Source: Pseudosulfitobacter koreensis (GTDB lineage: Bacteria; Pseudomonadota; Alphaproteobacteria; Rhodobacterales; Rhodobacteraceae). From it: a stretch of 64,000 nt of DNA. Positions within the stretch are counted from its first letter, which is position 1. Each line of letters opens with the position of its first letter. The position numbers were made by a program, and so were the translations under genes. The notes below the pieces were generated by a model, which saw nothing but the letters and a program-made list of their open reading frames with translations, had not been told where the DNA came from and ran no database searches. The stretch spans positions 97,885-161,884 of the forward strand of contig NZ_JANKJG010000010.1 in NCBI RefSeq assembly GCF_024733015.1, read 5' to 3'. Shown in pieces: positions 37,541 through 47,080 of the stretch.

Positions 37541-38323
37541 ATGAACAACGTGACCTTGCCCGAAGATGCCGGACCGGCGGTTGTGGATCTGGATGCCGAG
37601 CTGGACAGGCTTGCCGCGCGCTATCGCAAGGCCAGCGGAATGGGGATCGAGCTGCTGAACGCCTTTGGCGCACGGGCAGACGGGCTGCTGACGCGACTGC
37701 CCGGCGATGTGCGCCAGCGGCTGGAAGGGTCCACGGTCATGGCGCTGACCCAGGCGATGAAGGTTGCCAGCGGCTCGCGCAGGATGGTGCGCGACCAATC
37801 CTCGTGGATCAACCGGTCGGTCAGTGCGGCGATGGGGGCGGCGGGTGGCTTTGGCGGTCTGCCCACGGCGCTGGCAGAGCTGCCGGTGACCACCACGCTG
37901 CTGTTGCGGGTGATCGAGGGCGAGGCGCATGCGCTGGGCTTTGACACCGCGTCCGAGAATGTGCGGTTCGACTGCGTGCAGGTCTTTGCCGCCGCCGGGC
38001 CGCTGGCCGAGGACGATGGCGCGGACATCGCGTTTCTGTCGGCGCGGGTCGCGCTGAGCGGGGCGGCGATGCAGGCGCTGGTGGCGCGGGTCGCGCCCCG
38101 GTTGGCCGTGGTGCTGGGGCAAAAGCTTGCGGCGCAGACGGTGCCGGTGCTGGGCGCCGTGGCCGGGGCTGCGGTGAACTATGCGTACACCAGCTATTAC
38201 GCCGAGATGGCGCATATCCACTTTTCCCTGCGCAAGCTGGCGATTGATGCCGACACCCCGCGCGAGGTGCTGGTTGCAAGGCTGAAGGAACGTCTGGACC
38301 GTCGCAAGGGCGTCAGGGCCTGA
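37541..38323 (+). CDS. EcsC family protein
   Basis: A 260-residue protein of the EcsC family, partly hydrophobic in the regions around residues 85-115 and 190-215. The ATG at 37541 is preceded by a strong RBS (GGACAGGAGGA). EcsC proteins are named after a Bacillus operon and have no settled biochemical role. It follows the acetyltransferase gene after 78 bases and is convergent with modC. Confidence 0.75.
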   Translation: MNNVTLPEDAGPAVVDLDAELDRLAARYRKASGMGIELLNAFGARADGLLTRLPGDVRQRLEGSTVMALTQAMKVASGSRRMVRDQSSWINRSVSAAMGAAGGFGGLPTALAELPVTTTLLLRVIEGEAHALGFDTASENVRFDCVQVFAAAGPLAEDDGADIAFLSARVALSGAAMQALVARVAPRLAVVLGQKLAAQTVPVLGAVAGAAVNYAYTSYYAEMAHIHFSLRKLAIDADTPREVLVARLKERLDRRKGVRA

Positions 38324-38335
38324 CGTGATCAACCC

Positions 38336-39430
38336 TCAGGGCAGGTGCTGCCCGATCGAGGCCTGGGCCACGGACGTCGCCTTGAGTACGGCAAAGCAGG
38401 GCATGCCCGCCTGGAGCCCCAGATCGCGCGCCGACCGTGCGGTGATCCGCGCCAGCAGCGCGTCGCCCGCGGCATCGAGCGCGATGGCAGCCCCCGGCCC
38501 GTCGCCCATCTGTACGGCGGTGACCGTGACAGGCAGGATGTTCACCGAACTCAGGCCCTTGGGCCGCTCGCGCGCGATGATCACGTCGCCTGCGCGGATG
38601 CGCACCCGCACCACGTCTCCCACATGGGCCTGCACGCCGGGCAGATAGAGATCGCCTGCCGCGATACGCAAGGTCGTCAGCCCGTCGTCGGCATGATGCG
38701 TCACGCGCGCGTCGATCACCGCACCCGCTTCGCGCACGCCCAGCACCGGAACCAGTGCGGGATCGGACAGCAACGTGCGGATCGGTCCGGCACTGTGGAC
38801 CCTGCCGTCCGCCAGCAGCACGAGCGTGTCGGCAAGCCGCGCGATTTCATCGAGCGCGTGCGAGACATAGAGGATCGGCAGGTTGTAGGCGGTCTTGAGC
38901 CGTTCCAGATAGGGCAGGATATCGGCCTTTCGCGTCGCATCCAGTGCGGCCAGCGGTTCGTCCATCAACAGCATTTCGGGTCGCGACAGCAGCGCGCGCC
39001 CGATTGCGACGCGCTGGGTCTCGCCGCCCGACAGATGGCGCGGGCGGCGGTCGAGCAGCGGTGCCAGACCCAAGAGGTCGATCACATCGCTGCGTGACAT
39101 CGCGGTGCCGCCCCCGGAGGCATAGCGCGTGCCATAATCGAGGTTGGCCGCCACGCTGAGATGCGGGAAAAGCCGTGCGTCTTGAAAGACATAGCCGAGG
39201 CGACGCCGGTGCGGCGGCAGGCAGATGTGCGCTGCGCTGTCCAGCAGCACGCGGTCCTTCAGCGTGATCCGCCCTGCGTCCGGGCGCAGCAAACCGGCCA
39301 CCGCATTTACCAGCGTCGTCTTGCCCGCCCCAGACCGTCCGAACAACGCAGTGACCCCCGGCGGTGCCTCGAAAGCGGCCTTGAGCGTGAAGCCGTCGAA
39401 ACGGTGTTCGATATCGACGCTGAGGCTCAT
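38336..39430 (-). CDS. modC: Molybdate ABC transporter ATP-binding protein
   Basis: A 364-residue ATPase: Walker A GRSGAGKTT at residues 31-39, signature HLSGGETQRVAIGRAL, Walker B LLMDEPLAALD, and a C-terminal Mop-like molybdate-binding domain of about 65 residues. With ModB and ModA it imports molybdate. The start overlaps the modB stop by four bases. Confidence 0.93.
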   Translation of the reverse strand: MSLSVDIEHRFDGFTLKAAFEAPPGVTALFGRSGAGKTTLVNAVAGLLRPDAGRITLKDRVLLDSAAHICLPPHRRRLGYVFQDARLFPHLSVAANLDYGTRYASGGGTAMSRSDVIDLLGLAPLLDRRPRHLSGGETQRVAIGRALLSRPEMLLMDEPLAALDATRKADILPYLERLKTAYNLPILYVSHALDEIARLADTLVLLADGRVHSAGPIRTLLSDPALVPVLGVREAGAVIDARVTHHADDGLTTLRIAAGDLYLPGVQAHVGDVVRVRIRAGDVIIARERPKGLSSVNILPVTVTAVQMGDGPGAAIALDAAGDALLARITARSARDLGLQAGMPCFAVLKATSVAQASIGQHLP

Positions 39431-40113
39431 GCTGCCCCGATCCGTGCCGCGATGCGCCGCGACAGCCATTCCGACACGATGACAGCCGACACCGCGATAG
39501 CGCAGGCGATCAGGGTCAGCTGCGCCGCGCGTGCCTCTCCGCCCGGCACCTGCAGGTAGCTGTAGATGGCCGAGGGCAGCGTCTGTGTCTGGCCGGGGAT
39601 CGCGGCGACGAAGGTGATCGTGGCCCCGAACTCGCCCAGGGCCTTGGCAAAGCCCATAACGGTGCCTGCCAGAATGCCCGGTGCGATCAGCGGCAGGGTG
39701 ATGGTGGCAAAAACGGCGTAGCGCGGCGCGCCCAGCGTGGCGGCGGCGGCCTCGATGCGCGGATCGACGGCTTGGATCGCCAATCGCATTGCGCGCACCA
39801 TCAGCGGAAAGCCCATGACCATCGCCGCAAGCACCGCGCCGGTCCAGCGGAAGGCCAGCACCAGCCCCAGCGTCTGTTCCAGAAACCGCCCCACCGGGGC
39901 CGTGCGGCCGAAAGCCAGCAGCAGCAGATAGCCGGTGACGACCGGGGGCAGGACCAGCGGCAGGTGTATCGCCGCGCTGAGCAGATCCTTGCCCCAAAAA
40001 TCACGCCGCGCCAGCAGCCAGGCGCAGCCCAGGGCCAGCGGCAGGGCAAGCAGCGTCGCCGTGCCCGAAACCAGCAGCGACAGGCGCAGTGCTTCGTATC
40101 CGGCGGCGTCCAT
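39427..40113 (-). CDS. modB: Molybdate ABC transporter permease
   Basis: A 228-residue permease with five to six helices and the EAA loop region (EAAAATLGAPRYAVFATITL). ATG 40113 is decided by the overlap with the modA stop codon. Operon order modA-modB-modC is standard. Confidence 0.93.
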   Translation of the reverse strand: MDAAGYEALRLSLLVSGTATLLALPLALGCAWLLARRDFWGKDLLSAAIHLPLVLPPVVTGYLLLLAFGRTAPVGRFLEQTLGLVLAFRWTGAVLAAMVMGFPLMVRAMRLAIQAVDPRIEAAAATLGAPRYAVFATITLPLIAPGILAGTVMGFAKALGEFGATITFVAAIPGQTQTLPSAIYSYLQVPGGEARAAQLTLIACAIAVSAVIVSEWLSRRIAARIGAA

Positions 40114-40850
40114 CAGGGCAGGCTGAAGCCGTGTCGAACGAATATGGCTGCAGCCTGCGGGCTGCGTAAGGTGGTCATGAACTGCGCCCCCTCGGGCGTC
40201 AGGGCCGCCGCAGGATAGGAGATGGCGGGATGTTGCTCGGATGGAATGCGCCATAGAACGCTGACCTTCGGCTCGGCCCCCGCGTCCGATCCATAGACGA
40301 CGCCCAGCGGCGCGTCGCCCCGCGCCACCAGTGCCAGCGCGGCGCGCACGTTCTCGACTTCGGCAAGATGCGGCTCGACCGTGGACCAAGCGCCGATGTG
40401 CTCAAGCCAGGCGCGCGCGTAGACGCCTGCGGGCACGGCGTCGCGCTGACCCATCGCCATGCGCCCGCCATTTAGGCGCGCCAGCAGGGCATCGGCGTCG
40501 GGGTTCGGCATTTCGGGGCCGCTATGCCCGATCAGGACCAGCGTATTGGTCAAGAGCGGGGCTGCTGCATCCGGTGCAACCACCCCTTGTGCGTGCAGCC
40601 AGTCCATCCATTGCGGGTTTGCCAAAACGACCAGATCCGCAGGGGCACCCTGCGCCACCTGCCGCGCCATGGCCCCCGATCCGCCATAGGAAATCACGAC
40701 AGTATCGGCGCTCAGGGCCGCGACCTCGTCCAGCGCGCCGCGCAGGCTGGCGGCTGCGAAAACAGTGACGTCGCGCGCTATAGCGGGCGCCGCGACGGCG
40801 CAGATCATCGCAGCGGCGATGCAAAAGCTCTTGCATGTAAGTTTGCCCAT
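40113..40850 (-). CDS. modA: Molybdate-binding periplasmic protein
   Basis: A 245-residue substrate-binding protein with a signal peptide (cleavage near APAIARD, about residue 25), followed by VTVFAAASLRGALDEVA, the usual ModA opening with ligand serines. It heads the modABC operon; the 173-base gap to the Nudix gene holds the divergent promoters. I see no clear ModE-type palindrome there. Confidence 0.92.
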   Translation of the reverse strand: MGKLTCKSFCIAAAMICAVAAPAIARDVTVFAAASLRGALDEVAALSADTVVISYGGSGAMARQVAQGAPADLVVLANPQWMDWLHAQGVVAPDAAAPLLTNTLVLIGHSGPEMPNPDADALLARLNGGRMAMGQRDAVPAGVYARAWLEHIGAWSTVEPHLAEVENVRAALALVARGDAPLGVVYGSDAGAEPKVSVLWRIPSEQHPAISYPAAALTPEGAQFMTTLRSPQAAAIFVRHGFSLP

Positions 40851-41023
40851 GATTGGGCAGTATTTACACGCGGCCCAGCCATCGCAAGTTCATTCCGCAA
40901 GTCCTGCCAAAGATGTGACGAAACTCGGACACCTTCACCAAAAATTCGCAAAAACGTGGCATCCGTCTGGTATCAGACCTAAATCAGTGCATGGTAATCG
41001 AAAGACTATCTGCGAGGCATCTC

Positions 41024-41497
41024 ATGACAGCGCCGCTGATCAAGCAGCTTCCCATCTCGGTAAACGGTGCGCGCAAGACCGATGTGCGCACCCAGTTTGC
41101 CGCGCTGTGCTGGCGGCTGATCGACGGCAAGGTGCAGGTTCTGCTGATCACCTCGCGCGGGTCGGGGCGCTGGATCGTGCCGAAGGGATGGCCCGTGGAC
41201 GGGCATACCCCCGGCGAGGCGGCATTGACCGAAGCCTGGGAAGAAGCGGGCGTGGTGGGTAAGGTCGACGCGCGACCGATCGGGTTGTTTTCCTACAACA
41301 AGGCGATTGCCGACGAGGATGAACTGCCCTGCGTGGCAATGGTTTACCCGGTGCGGGTGAAATCGCTGGCCAAGACCTATCCCGAAGCGCTGGAGCGCAA
41401 GCGGCGCTGGGTCAGCCGCAAGAAGGCCGCGCAACTGGTGGAAGAACCCGAACTGGCGCAGATCATCAAGGGTTTCGATCCGCGTATCCTGCGATAG
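41024..41497 (+). CDS. Nudix hydrolase (diphosphoinositol polyphosphate phosphohydrolase-like)
   Basis: A 157-residue Nudix protein with WIVPKGWPVDGHTPGEAA and TEAWEEAGVVG. The usual Arg-Glu of the Nudix box is Thr-Glu here, which I have the impression is common in this Roseobacter branch; the catalytic Glu pair is kept. I prefer ATG 41024, which has a GCGAGG ribosome site before it, over ATG 40991, which has none. Substrate unknown. Confidence 0.82.
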   Translation: MTAPLIKQLPISVNGARKTDVRTQFAALCWRLIDGKVQVLLITSRGSGRWIVPKGWPVDGHTPGEAALTEAWEEAGVVGKVDARPIGLFSYNKAIADEDELPCVAMVYPVRVKSLAKTYPEALERKRRWVSRKKAAQLVEEPELAQIIKGFDPRILR

Positions 41498-41580
41498 CCA
41501 GACAACAAGCCCTGATCTTGCCGCTTGAACCTGCGGCCTGCGTGTATATCTCAGTTCTGTAACCCTGTGTTGGAGCACAC

Positions 41581-42012
41581 ATGATCCGCTATGCCCTGAA
41601 ATGTGATCGCGGCCACACTTTTGAAAGCTGGTTCAAATCGGCCGAGGCCTTCGATGCCCTGCGCGCGGCTGGTCATCTGACCTGCGCCGAATGCAGCAGC
41701 ACGGATGTGCACAAGGCGATCATGGCCCCGCGTGTGGCGTCCGCGCGCGCGGAAGCGGTGCCTGCTGACCAGACCGACGACGCCAAGGCGGCCGCGTTCA
41801 AGGCCGCGCTGGCACAGATGCGCAAGCATGTGGAAAAAAACGCGACCTACGTGGGCGGCAATTTCGTGCGTGAGGCGCGGGCGATGCACTTGGGCGATGC
41901 CCCCGAACGCGCCATCTACGGCGAGGCGAAACCCGCCGAAGCCAAGGCGCTGATCGAAGACGGCGTGCCGCTGATGCCGCTGCCGTTCCTGCCCAAATCA
42001 AAGGTAAATTAA
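41581..42012 (+). CDS. DUF1178 family protein
   Basis: A 143-residue protein beginning MIRYALKCDRGHTFESWF with a likely metal-binding set of Cys (Cys8, then CAEC near residue 37), typical of DUF1178. Function unknown. It is followed after three bases by a short-chain dehydrogenase gene and probably shares its transcript. Confidence 0.85.
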   Translation: MIRYALKCDRGHTFESWFKSAEAFDALRAAGHLTCAECSSTDVHKAIMAPRVASARAEAVPADQTDDAKAAAFKAALAQMRKHVEKNATYVGGNFVREARAMHLGDAPERAIYGEAKPAEAKALIEDGVPLMPLPFLPKSKVN

Positions 42013-42015
42013 ATC

Positions 42016-42657
42016 ATGAACATCGTTATCACGGGTGCCACGCGCGGCATCGGCGCGGGTCTTGCTGCGCATTACAAGGCCCTGGGCCACCACGTTACAG
42101 GCACTGGGCGCTCGGACACCGCCGACCTGAGGCTGGACGTGACGCAACCGGCTGATTTCGCAAGCTTGGCCGCAGCCGTCGGCACGCAGCCTGTCGATCT
42201 TTTGGTGTGCAACGCGGGCGTTTACCTCGACAAGGGGCACAGCATCGACGACGGCTATGAACCTGATATTTGGGCGCAATCCTTTGCCGCCAATGTCACG
42301 GGCGTGTTTCAGACGGTGCAGACCCTGCTGCCCAGCCTGCGCGCGGCGAAGGGCAACATCGCGATCATCTCCAGCCAGATGGGATCGGACACCCGCGCGC
42401 CCGGTGGCAGCTATATCTACCGCGCGTCCAAGGCGGCGGCGCTGAATCTGGGGCGCAATCTGGCGACGGATCTGAAGTCCGAGGGGATCGCCGTGGGCAT
42501 CTATCATCCAGGCTGGGTGCGCACCGACATGGGCGGCGACGGGGCGGCGATTTCGGTCGACGAAAGCGTCGCGGGCCTCAGCGCGCGGTTTGCCGAACTG
42601 GACATCGCCTCGACCGGGTCGTTTCTGACGTGGGACGGTGAGACACACCCCTTCTAA
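42016..42657 (+). CDS. Short-chain dehydrogenase/reductase
   Basis: A 213-residue Rossmann protein with the cofactor loop GATRGIGAG near residue 7, NAG in VCNAGVYLD, catalytic Ser in IISSQMG and YxxxK as YRASKAA. It lacks the longer C-terminal part of classical enzymes and resembles the small csgA-like branch. Substrate unknown. Confidence 0.85.
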   Translation: MNIVITGATRGIGAGLAAHYKALGHHVTGTGRSDTADLRLDVTQPADFASLAAAVGTQPVDLLVCNAGVYLDKGHSIDDGYEPDIWAQSFAANVTGVFQTVQTLLPSLRAAKGNIAIISSQMGSDTRAPGGSYIYRASKAAALNLGRNLATDLKSEGIAVGIYHPGWVRTDMGGDGAAISVDESVAGLSARFAELDIASTGSFLTWDGETHPF

Positions 42658-42777
42658 GCGGGTGCAACGTCGGTTTTGCAATGTCGGATGGCCCTGCGCC
42701 GATATAACCGCCTTGTAACGCTTGTCATTGTCCCAAGCGACGCGTAGGGAAACGTCGGATTTTGACGTGAGGACATC

Positions 42778-44016
42778 ATGCCCGTTCTGGTGATGAAATT
42801 TGGCGGCACCTCGGTGGCCACCCTTGACCGCATCCGCCGCGCCGCGAAACGCGTGGGCGTCGAAGTGGCCAAGGGCTATGATGTGATCGTGATCGTCTCG
42901 GCGATGTCGGGCAAGACCAACGAGCTGGTCGGCTGGGTCAACGAGACCTCTCCGATGTACGACGCGCGCGAATATGATGCGGTCGTTTCAAGCGGCGAGA
43001 ACGTGACCGCCGGCCTGATGGCGCTGACCCTGCAGGAAATGGACGTGCCCGCACGGTCCTGGCAGGGCTGGCAGGTGCCGGTGAAGACCACCAGCGCGCA
43101 TTCCTCGGCCCGGATCGAGGAAATTCCGAGCGACAACATCATGGCCAAGTTCCAGCAGGGTATGCGCGTCGCCGTGGTCGCGGGCTTTCAGGGCGTCAGC
43201 CCCGAGGGGCGCATCACCACGCTGGGCCGGGGCGGCAGCGACACCACCGCCGTGGCCTTTGCCGCCGCATTCGATGCAGAGCGTTGCGATATCTATACCG
43301 ACGTGGACGGGGTATACACCACCGACCCGCGGGTCAGCGCCAAGGCGCGCAAACTGGACAAGATCGCGTTCGAAGAGATGCTTGAGCTGGCATCACTGGG
43401 CGCGAAGGTGTTGCAGACCCGCTCGGTCGAGTTGGCGATGCGGTATAAGGTCAAGCTGCGGGTGCTGAGCAGTTTCGAGGAACAATCGGACACGGCCGGA
43501 ACGCTGGTCTGTGACGAGGAGGAAATCATGGAAAGCAATGTTGTAGCCGGTGTCGCATTCAGCCGTGACGAAGCAAAGATGACCCTTGTGTCGGTGGCCG
43601 ACCGCCCCGGCATCGCCGCCACGATCTTTACCGCCCTCAGCGAAGCGGGCGTGAACGTGGACATGATCGTGCAGAACATCGCCGAAGAAGGGCGCACCGA
43701 CATGACGTGGTCGTGCCCCAACGATCAGGTGAAACGCGCCGAAAAGGCGATGGACGCGGCCAAGGAGTCGGGCGTGATCCGCTTTGACGAGATGATCGCC
43801 GATATGGACGTGGCCAAGGTCAGCGTTGTCGGCATCGGCATGCGCAGCCACACCGGCGTCGCGGCCAAGATGTTCCGGGTGCTGTCGAACGAGGGCATCA
43901 ACATCAAGGTCATCACCACCTCCGAGATCAAGATCAGCGTGCTGATCGATCGCAAGTACATGGAGCTGGCGGTTCAGGCGCTGCACGATGCGTTCGAGCT
44001 GGAAAAATCCGCCTGA
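42778..44016 (+). CDS. lysC: Aspartate kinase
   Basis: A 412-residue enzyme for the first step from aspartate to lysine, threonine and methionine. The kinase motif KFGGTSVA is at residues 6-13, GRGGSDTTAVA follows near residue 150, and two ACT domains lie at about 265-335 and 345-410, which points to feedback control. With thrC elsewhere in the window it supplies threonine. A 120-base gap upstream holds its promoter. Confidence 0.95.
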   Translation: MPVLVMKFGGTSVATLDRIRRAAKRVGVEVAKGYDVIVIVSAMSGKTNELVGWVNETSPMYDAREYDAVVSSGENVTAGLMALTLQEMDVPARSWQGWQVPVKTTSAHSSARIEEIPSDNIMAKFQQGMRVAVVAGFQGVSPEGRITTLGRGGSDTTAVAFAAAFDAERCDIYTDVDGVYTTDPRVSAKARKLDKIAFEEMLELASLGAKVLQTRSVELAMRYKVKLRVLSSFEEQSDTAGTLVCDEEEIMESNVVAGVAFSRDEAKMTLVSVADRPGIAATIFTALSEAGVNVDMIVQNIAEEGRTDMTWSCPNDQVKRAEKAMDAAKESGVIRFDEMIADMDVAKVSVVGIGMRSHTGVAAKMFRVLSNEGINIKVITTSEIKISVLIDRKYMELAVQALHDAFELEKSA

Positions 44017-44160
44017 TTGCCGGGCCTTGCGCCCAAGGTCAGGCATTGCGACGTTCCGCGAAGGCAGGCGGCAAATCCTGCGCTTGGGGTGTAAAACCTC
44101 ATTTCTAATTGGCGTGCGGTATGATTTAAGTCGATACCGGACACCAAGGGGGGCGCCAAG

Positions 44161-46398
44161 ATGACCGAGCGCACGGACACCGAGAGCCGCAAGTTGCTGG
44201 GCAGGCTGCGCGATGAGCTGGCCGGCGATGCACCCGGACAGACACGGCTGGACAAGATCACCTCGCTGATCGCCACGTCGATGGGCTGCGAGGTGTGTTC
44301 GATCTATCTGTTCCGCGATCAGGAAACACTGGAACTGTGTGCCACCGAAGGGCTGAAGGCCGAGGCGGTGCACCAGACACGGATGCGTCTGGGTGAGGGG
44401 CTGGTTGGTCGCGTGGCACAGCGCAGACAGGTGGTGAACACCGCCAACGCGCCCAAGGCCAGCGGTTTCCGCTTCATGCCCGAAACCGGCGAAGAGGTTT
44501 ATTCCAGTTTCCTCGGCATCCCGATCCAGCGTCTGGGCGAAGCGCTGGGCGTGCTGGTCGTGCAGTCCAAGGACGCGCGCGAATTTTCCTCGGACGAGGT
44601 CTATGCGCTGGAAGTCGTGGCGATGGTTCTGGCCGAAATGACCGAACTGGGTGCCTTCGTGGGCGAAGGTGCCGCGATGTCGGCGCGTCACAGCCATCCG
44701 GTGATGATCAAGGGCACGACCGGGCAGGAGGGCGTGGCAGAGGGCCACATCTGGCTGCACGAGCCGCGCGTGGTGGTGGTGAACCCCATCGCCGACGACC
44801 CGCAGCGCGAGATGGAGCGGCTGAACGCCGCCGTCGATGAATTGCGCGTCGGCGTGGACAAGATGCTGAGCCTTGCCGGCCCCGATCAGGAACAGCGGCA
44901 GGTGCTGGAAGCCTACCGGATGTTTGCCAACTCCAAAAGCTGGATGCGGCGGATGGAAGAGGACATCGGGCGCGGCCTGAGCGCCGAGGCTGCCGTGGAA
45001 AAGGAACAATCGCTGGCGCGCGCGCGCGTGGGCCAGGCGGCTGACGGCTATCTGCGCGAAAGGCTCAGCGATCTTGACGATCTGTCGAACCGCCTGCTGC
45101 GCATTCTGACCGGGCAGGGCACGGATACGGGCGCGGAAATGCCGCCCGATCCGATCCTGGTGGCGCGCAACATCGGTCCGGGCGAGCTGCTGGATTACGG
45201 GCGGCGTCTGAAAGGGATCGTGCTGGAAACCGGGTCGGTCGGCAGCCATGCGGCGATTGTCGCGCGGGCACTGGCCATTCCGCTGGTGGTGCATGCCAAA
45301 TCGGTCACAACCGAGGCGCTGAACGGCGATCACGTCATGGTGGACGGCGATCAGGGCGTCGTGCACCTGCGCCCCGACGACAACGTGGTGGCAGCGTTCC
45401 GTGACAAGATGGCGATGGAGGCCGAAGCGCTGGAACGCTACGCCTCGATCCGCGACAAACCTGCCGTGACCCAATGCGGGGCTACGGTCGAGTTGATGAT
45501 GAACGCGGGCCTGATGGCCGATTTGCCGTCCTTGCCGAACTCCGGTGCCGAAGGCGTCGGGCTGTTTCGGACCGAGTTGCAATTCCTGATCCGCAACCAG
45601 ATGCCGAAACGCTCTGAACTGAGCGCGCTTTATGCCCGCGTGATCGACGCGGCGCATGGCAAGCCGGTGGTCTTTCGCACGCTTGATATCGGGTCGGACA
45701 AGGTGCTGACCTATATGAAGCCCAACGACGAGCCGAACCCCGCGATGGGGTGGCGCGCGATCCGAGTGGGGTTGGACAAGCCGGGTGTGCTGCGCATGCA
45801 GTTGCAGGCGCTGATGCGCGCGTCGAACGGGCGCCCGCTCTATGTGATGTTCCCCTTCGTCGCGCAATACGAAGAGTATACGCGCGCCCGTGCCGAGGTC
45901 GACAAGGCGCTCGAGCGCGAACGTCGACTGGGGCACCCGTTGCCCTCGCGGATCGAGGTGGGCGCAATGCTGGAAACTCCGTCGCTTGGGTTTGCGCCGC
46001 GCAAGTTCTTCGACGAGGTCGATTTCATCTCGATCGGGGGCAACGATCTCAAACAGTTCTTCTTTGCGGCGGACCGCGAGAACGAGCGTGTGCGGCGGCG
46101 CTATGACACGCTGAACGTCAGCTTCCTGAGCTTTCTCGAACAGATCGTCGAGCGCTGCGCGGTCTCGAATACCCCGGTGTCGTTCTGCGGCGAGGACGCG
46201 GGTCGCCCGGTCGAGGCCTTGTGTCTTGCAGCCATCGGCCTGCGCCGGTTGTCGATGCGGCCCGCGTCCATCGGGCCGGTCAAGTCGCTGCTGCGGCGTT
46301 CCAACCTTGAGGATCTGCGCAAGGTGATTGCGGATACCCGCCACCGTGGCGCGATGTCGGTGCGTCCGGCGGTCATGGACTGGCTGAGAGAGCAGTAA
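44161..46398 (+). CDS. ptsP: Phosphoenolpyruvate-protein phosphotransferase with GAF domain (PTS-Ntr enzyme I)
   Basis: A 745-residue protein. The GAF domain spans about residues 18-160 and is followed by the enzyme I core. The phospho-accepting His is His363 in VGSHAAIVARA and the active Cys is Cys676 in SFCGEDAGRP. It passes phosphate from PEP to NPr in the nitrogen-linked PTS, which in alphaproteobacteria affects carbon storage and potassium uptake. The lysC-ptsP pair is common in Rhodobacteraceae. Confidence 0.93.
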   Translation: MTERTDTESRKLLGRLRDELAGDAPGQTRLDKITSLIATSMGCEVCSIYLFRDQETLELCATEGLKAEAVHQTRMRLGEGLVGRVAQRRQVVNTANAPKASGFRFMPETGEEVYSSFLGIPIQRLGEALGVLVVQSKDAREFSSDEVYALEVVAMVLAEMTELGAFVGEGAAMSARHSHPVMIKGTTGQEGVAEGHIWLHEPRVVVVNPIADDPQREMERLNAAVDELRVGVDKMLSLAGPDQEQRQVLEAYRMFANSKSWMRRMEEDIGRGLSAEAAVEKEQSLARARVGQAADGYLRERLSDLDDLSNRLLRILTGQGTDTGAEMPPDPILVARNIGPGELLDYGRRLKGIVLETGSVGSHAAIVARALAIPLVVHAKSVTTEALNGDHVMVDGDQGVVHLRPDDNVVAAFRDKMAMEAEALERYASIRDKPAVTQCGATVELMMNAGLMADLPSLPNSGAEGVGLFRTELQFLIRNQMPKRSELSALYARVIDAAHGKPVVFRTLDIGSDKVLTYMKPNDEPNPAMGWRAIRVGLDKPGVLRMQLQALMRASNGRPLYVMFPFVAQYEEYTRARAEVDKALERERRLGHPLPSRIEVGAMLETPSLGFAPRKFFDEVDFISIGGNDLKQFFFAADRENERVRRRYDTLNVSFLSFLEQIVERCAVSNTPVSFCGEDAGRPVEALCLAAIGLRRLSMRPASIGPVKSLLRRSNLEDLRKVIADTRHRGAMSVRPAVMDWLREQ

Positions 46399-46511
46399 AA
46401 CGGCGTAAATCCTCGTGAATCTGGGCTGAAGGGCTTGTCCTTTTGATGCTATTTTTGGCGAAATTGATGGTGATATAGCTTTGAAATTGCTATAACTGCG
46501 CATTTCAAAGC

Positions 46512-46745
46512 TTATCCACAAGCTGCGTTACACGGCGCTGATCCTATGCCGGAACGGTGCCGGGAAGCGAATTTCCCCTGGCGCCTTACCCTGTGGCGCG
46601 CGGCTGGTCCTTCCTGTTGAGATTGGTCGAAAGTGCAGTTCAGATTGATGATACGGGAACCTGCTGTGGATAATTATTTCAGAAGAAATTGTATTGTATC
46701 AGTTATTTGGAGGGTGATAAGCACAAGCCTGTAGACTTATCCACA
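46512..46745. promoter_or_regulatory. Cluster of three perfect DnaA boxes
   Basis: TTATCCACA occurs at 46512-46520 and 46737-46745 on the plus strand and at 46665-46673 on the minus strand. The only other perfect copy I noticed in the window is at 14250-14258. The cluster is a candidate DnaA binding or titration site, or part of an origin, although none of the usual origin neighbours (dnaA, hemE, gidA, parAB) is present. Confidence 0.6.
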
Positions 46746-46867
46746 GCCTGCACGGCATCCATTCGCCTGGTGCTTCGACGTACTTCGCTCGTCTTCCAAC
46801 CGCACACTCCATGCCCTTTTGCACCACCACAGGATCGCAGTCAGCCTTAATAAAACATCGCAAGTCA

Positions 46868-46884
46868 TTGATATAAAATATCAA
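46868..46884. promoter_or_regulatory. Operator-like palindrome upstream of sugar operon
   Basis: TTGATAT-AAA-ATATCAA is a perfect 7-3-7 inverted repeat 197 bases before the first gene of the dgo-type operon. Its size fits a GntR- or LacI-type repressor site. No regulator gene lies in the operon. Confidence 0.45.
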
Positions 46885-47080
46885 ACCAAATAATCGTCTT
46901 GCAAAAACAAACCCGCCAAGCGCCGCCGTCACTGGAGCCATCCACGCCACCTTTCCTGTATTCTATCAGATCATTACCCTGCGAGGTGAAAGTGCGCGCA
47001 GGCGCTGTTGCCTTTGGCAGAGAGATGGAAATACGGTACCCTTTGACGTGTGCAGCACCACCCGGCGAAGAGGGACACCG

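Larger units (their letters stand above)
46399..47080. other. AT-rich non-coding region with DnaA boxes
   Basis: These 682 bases hold no gene I can support and are clearly more AT-rich than the flanks. They contain three perfect copies of the DnaA box TTATCCACA (46512-46520 plus, 46665-46673 minus, 46737-46745 plus) and a 7-3-7 palindrome at 46868-46884. The right part must also hold the promoter of the sugar operon. Confidence 0.7.

Noticed and set aside
43393..46521. 1042-residue open frame opposite lysC and ptsP
   Set aside because: Same reason; both sense genes are complete and show family motifs. High GC leaves few stops in this antisense frame.
46699..46950. 83-residue open frame on the minus strand in the DnaA-box region
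   Set aside because: No ribosome site, no family-like sequence, and it covers a DnaA box and the palindrome.
46399..47080. Chromosomal origin of replication
   Set aside because: Three DnaA boxes and AT-richness fit, but dnaA, hemE, gidA and parAB are absent and gene direction does not change here. Kept only as a DnaA-box cluster.
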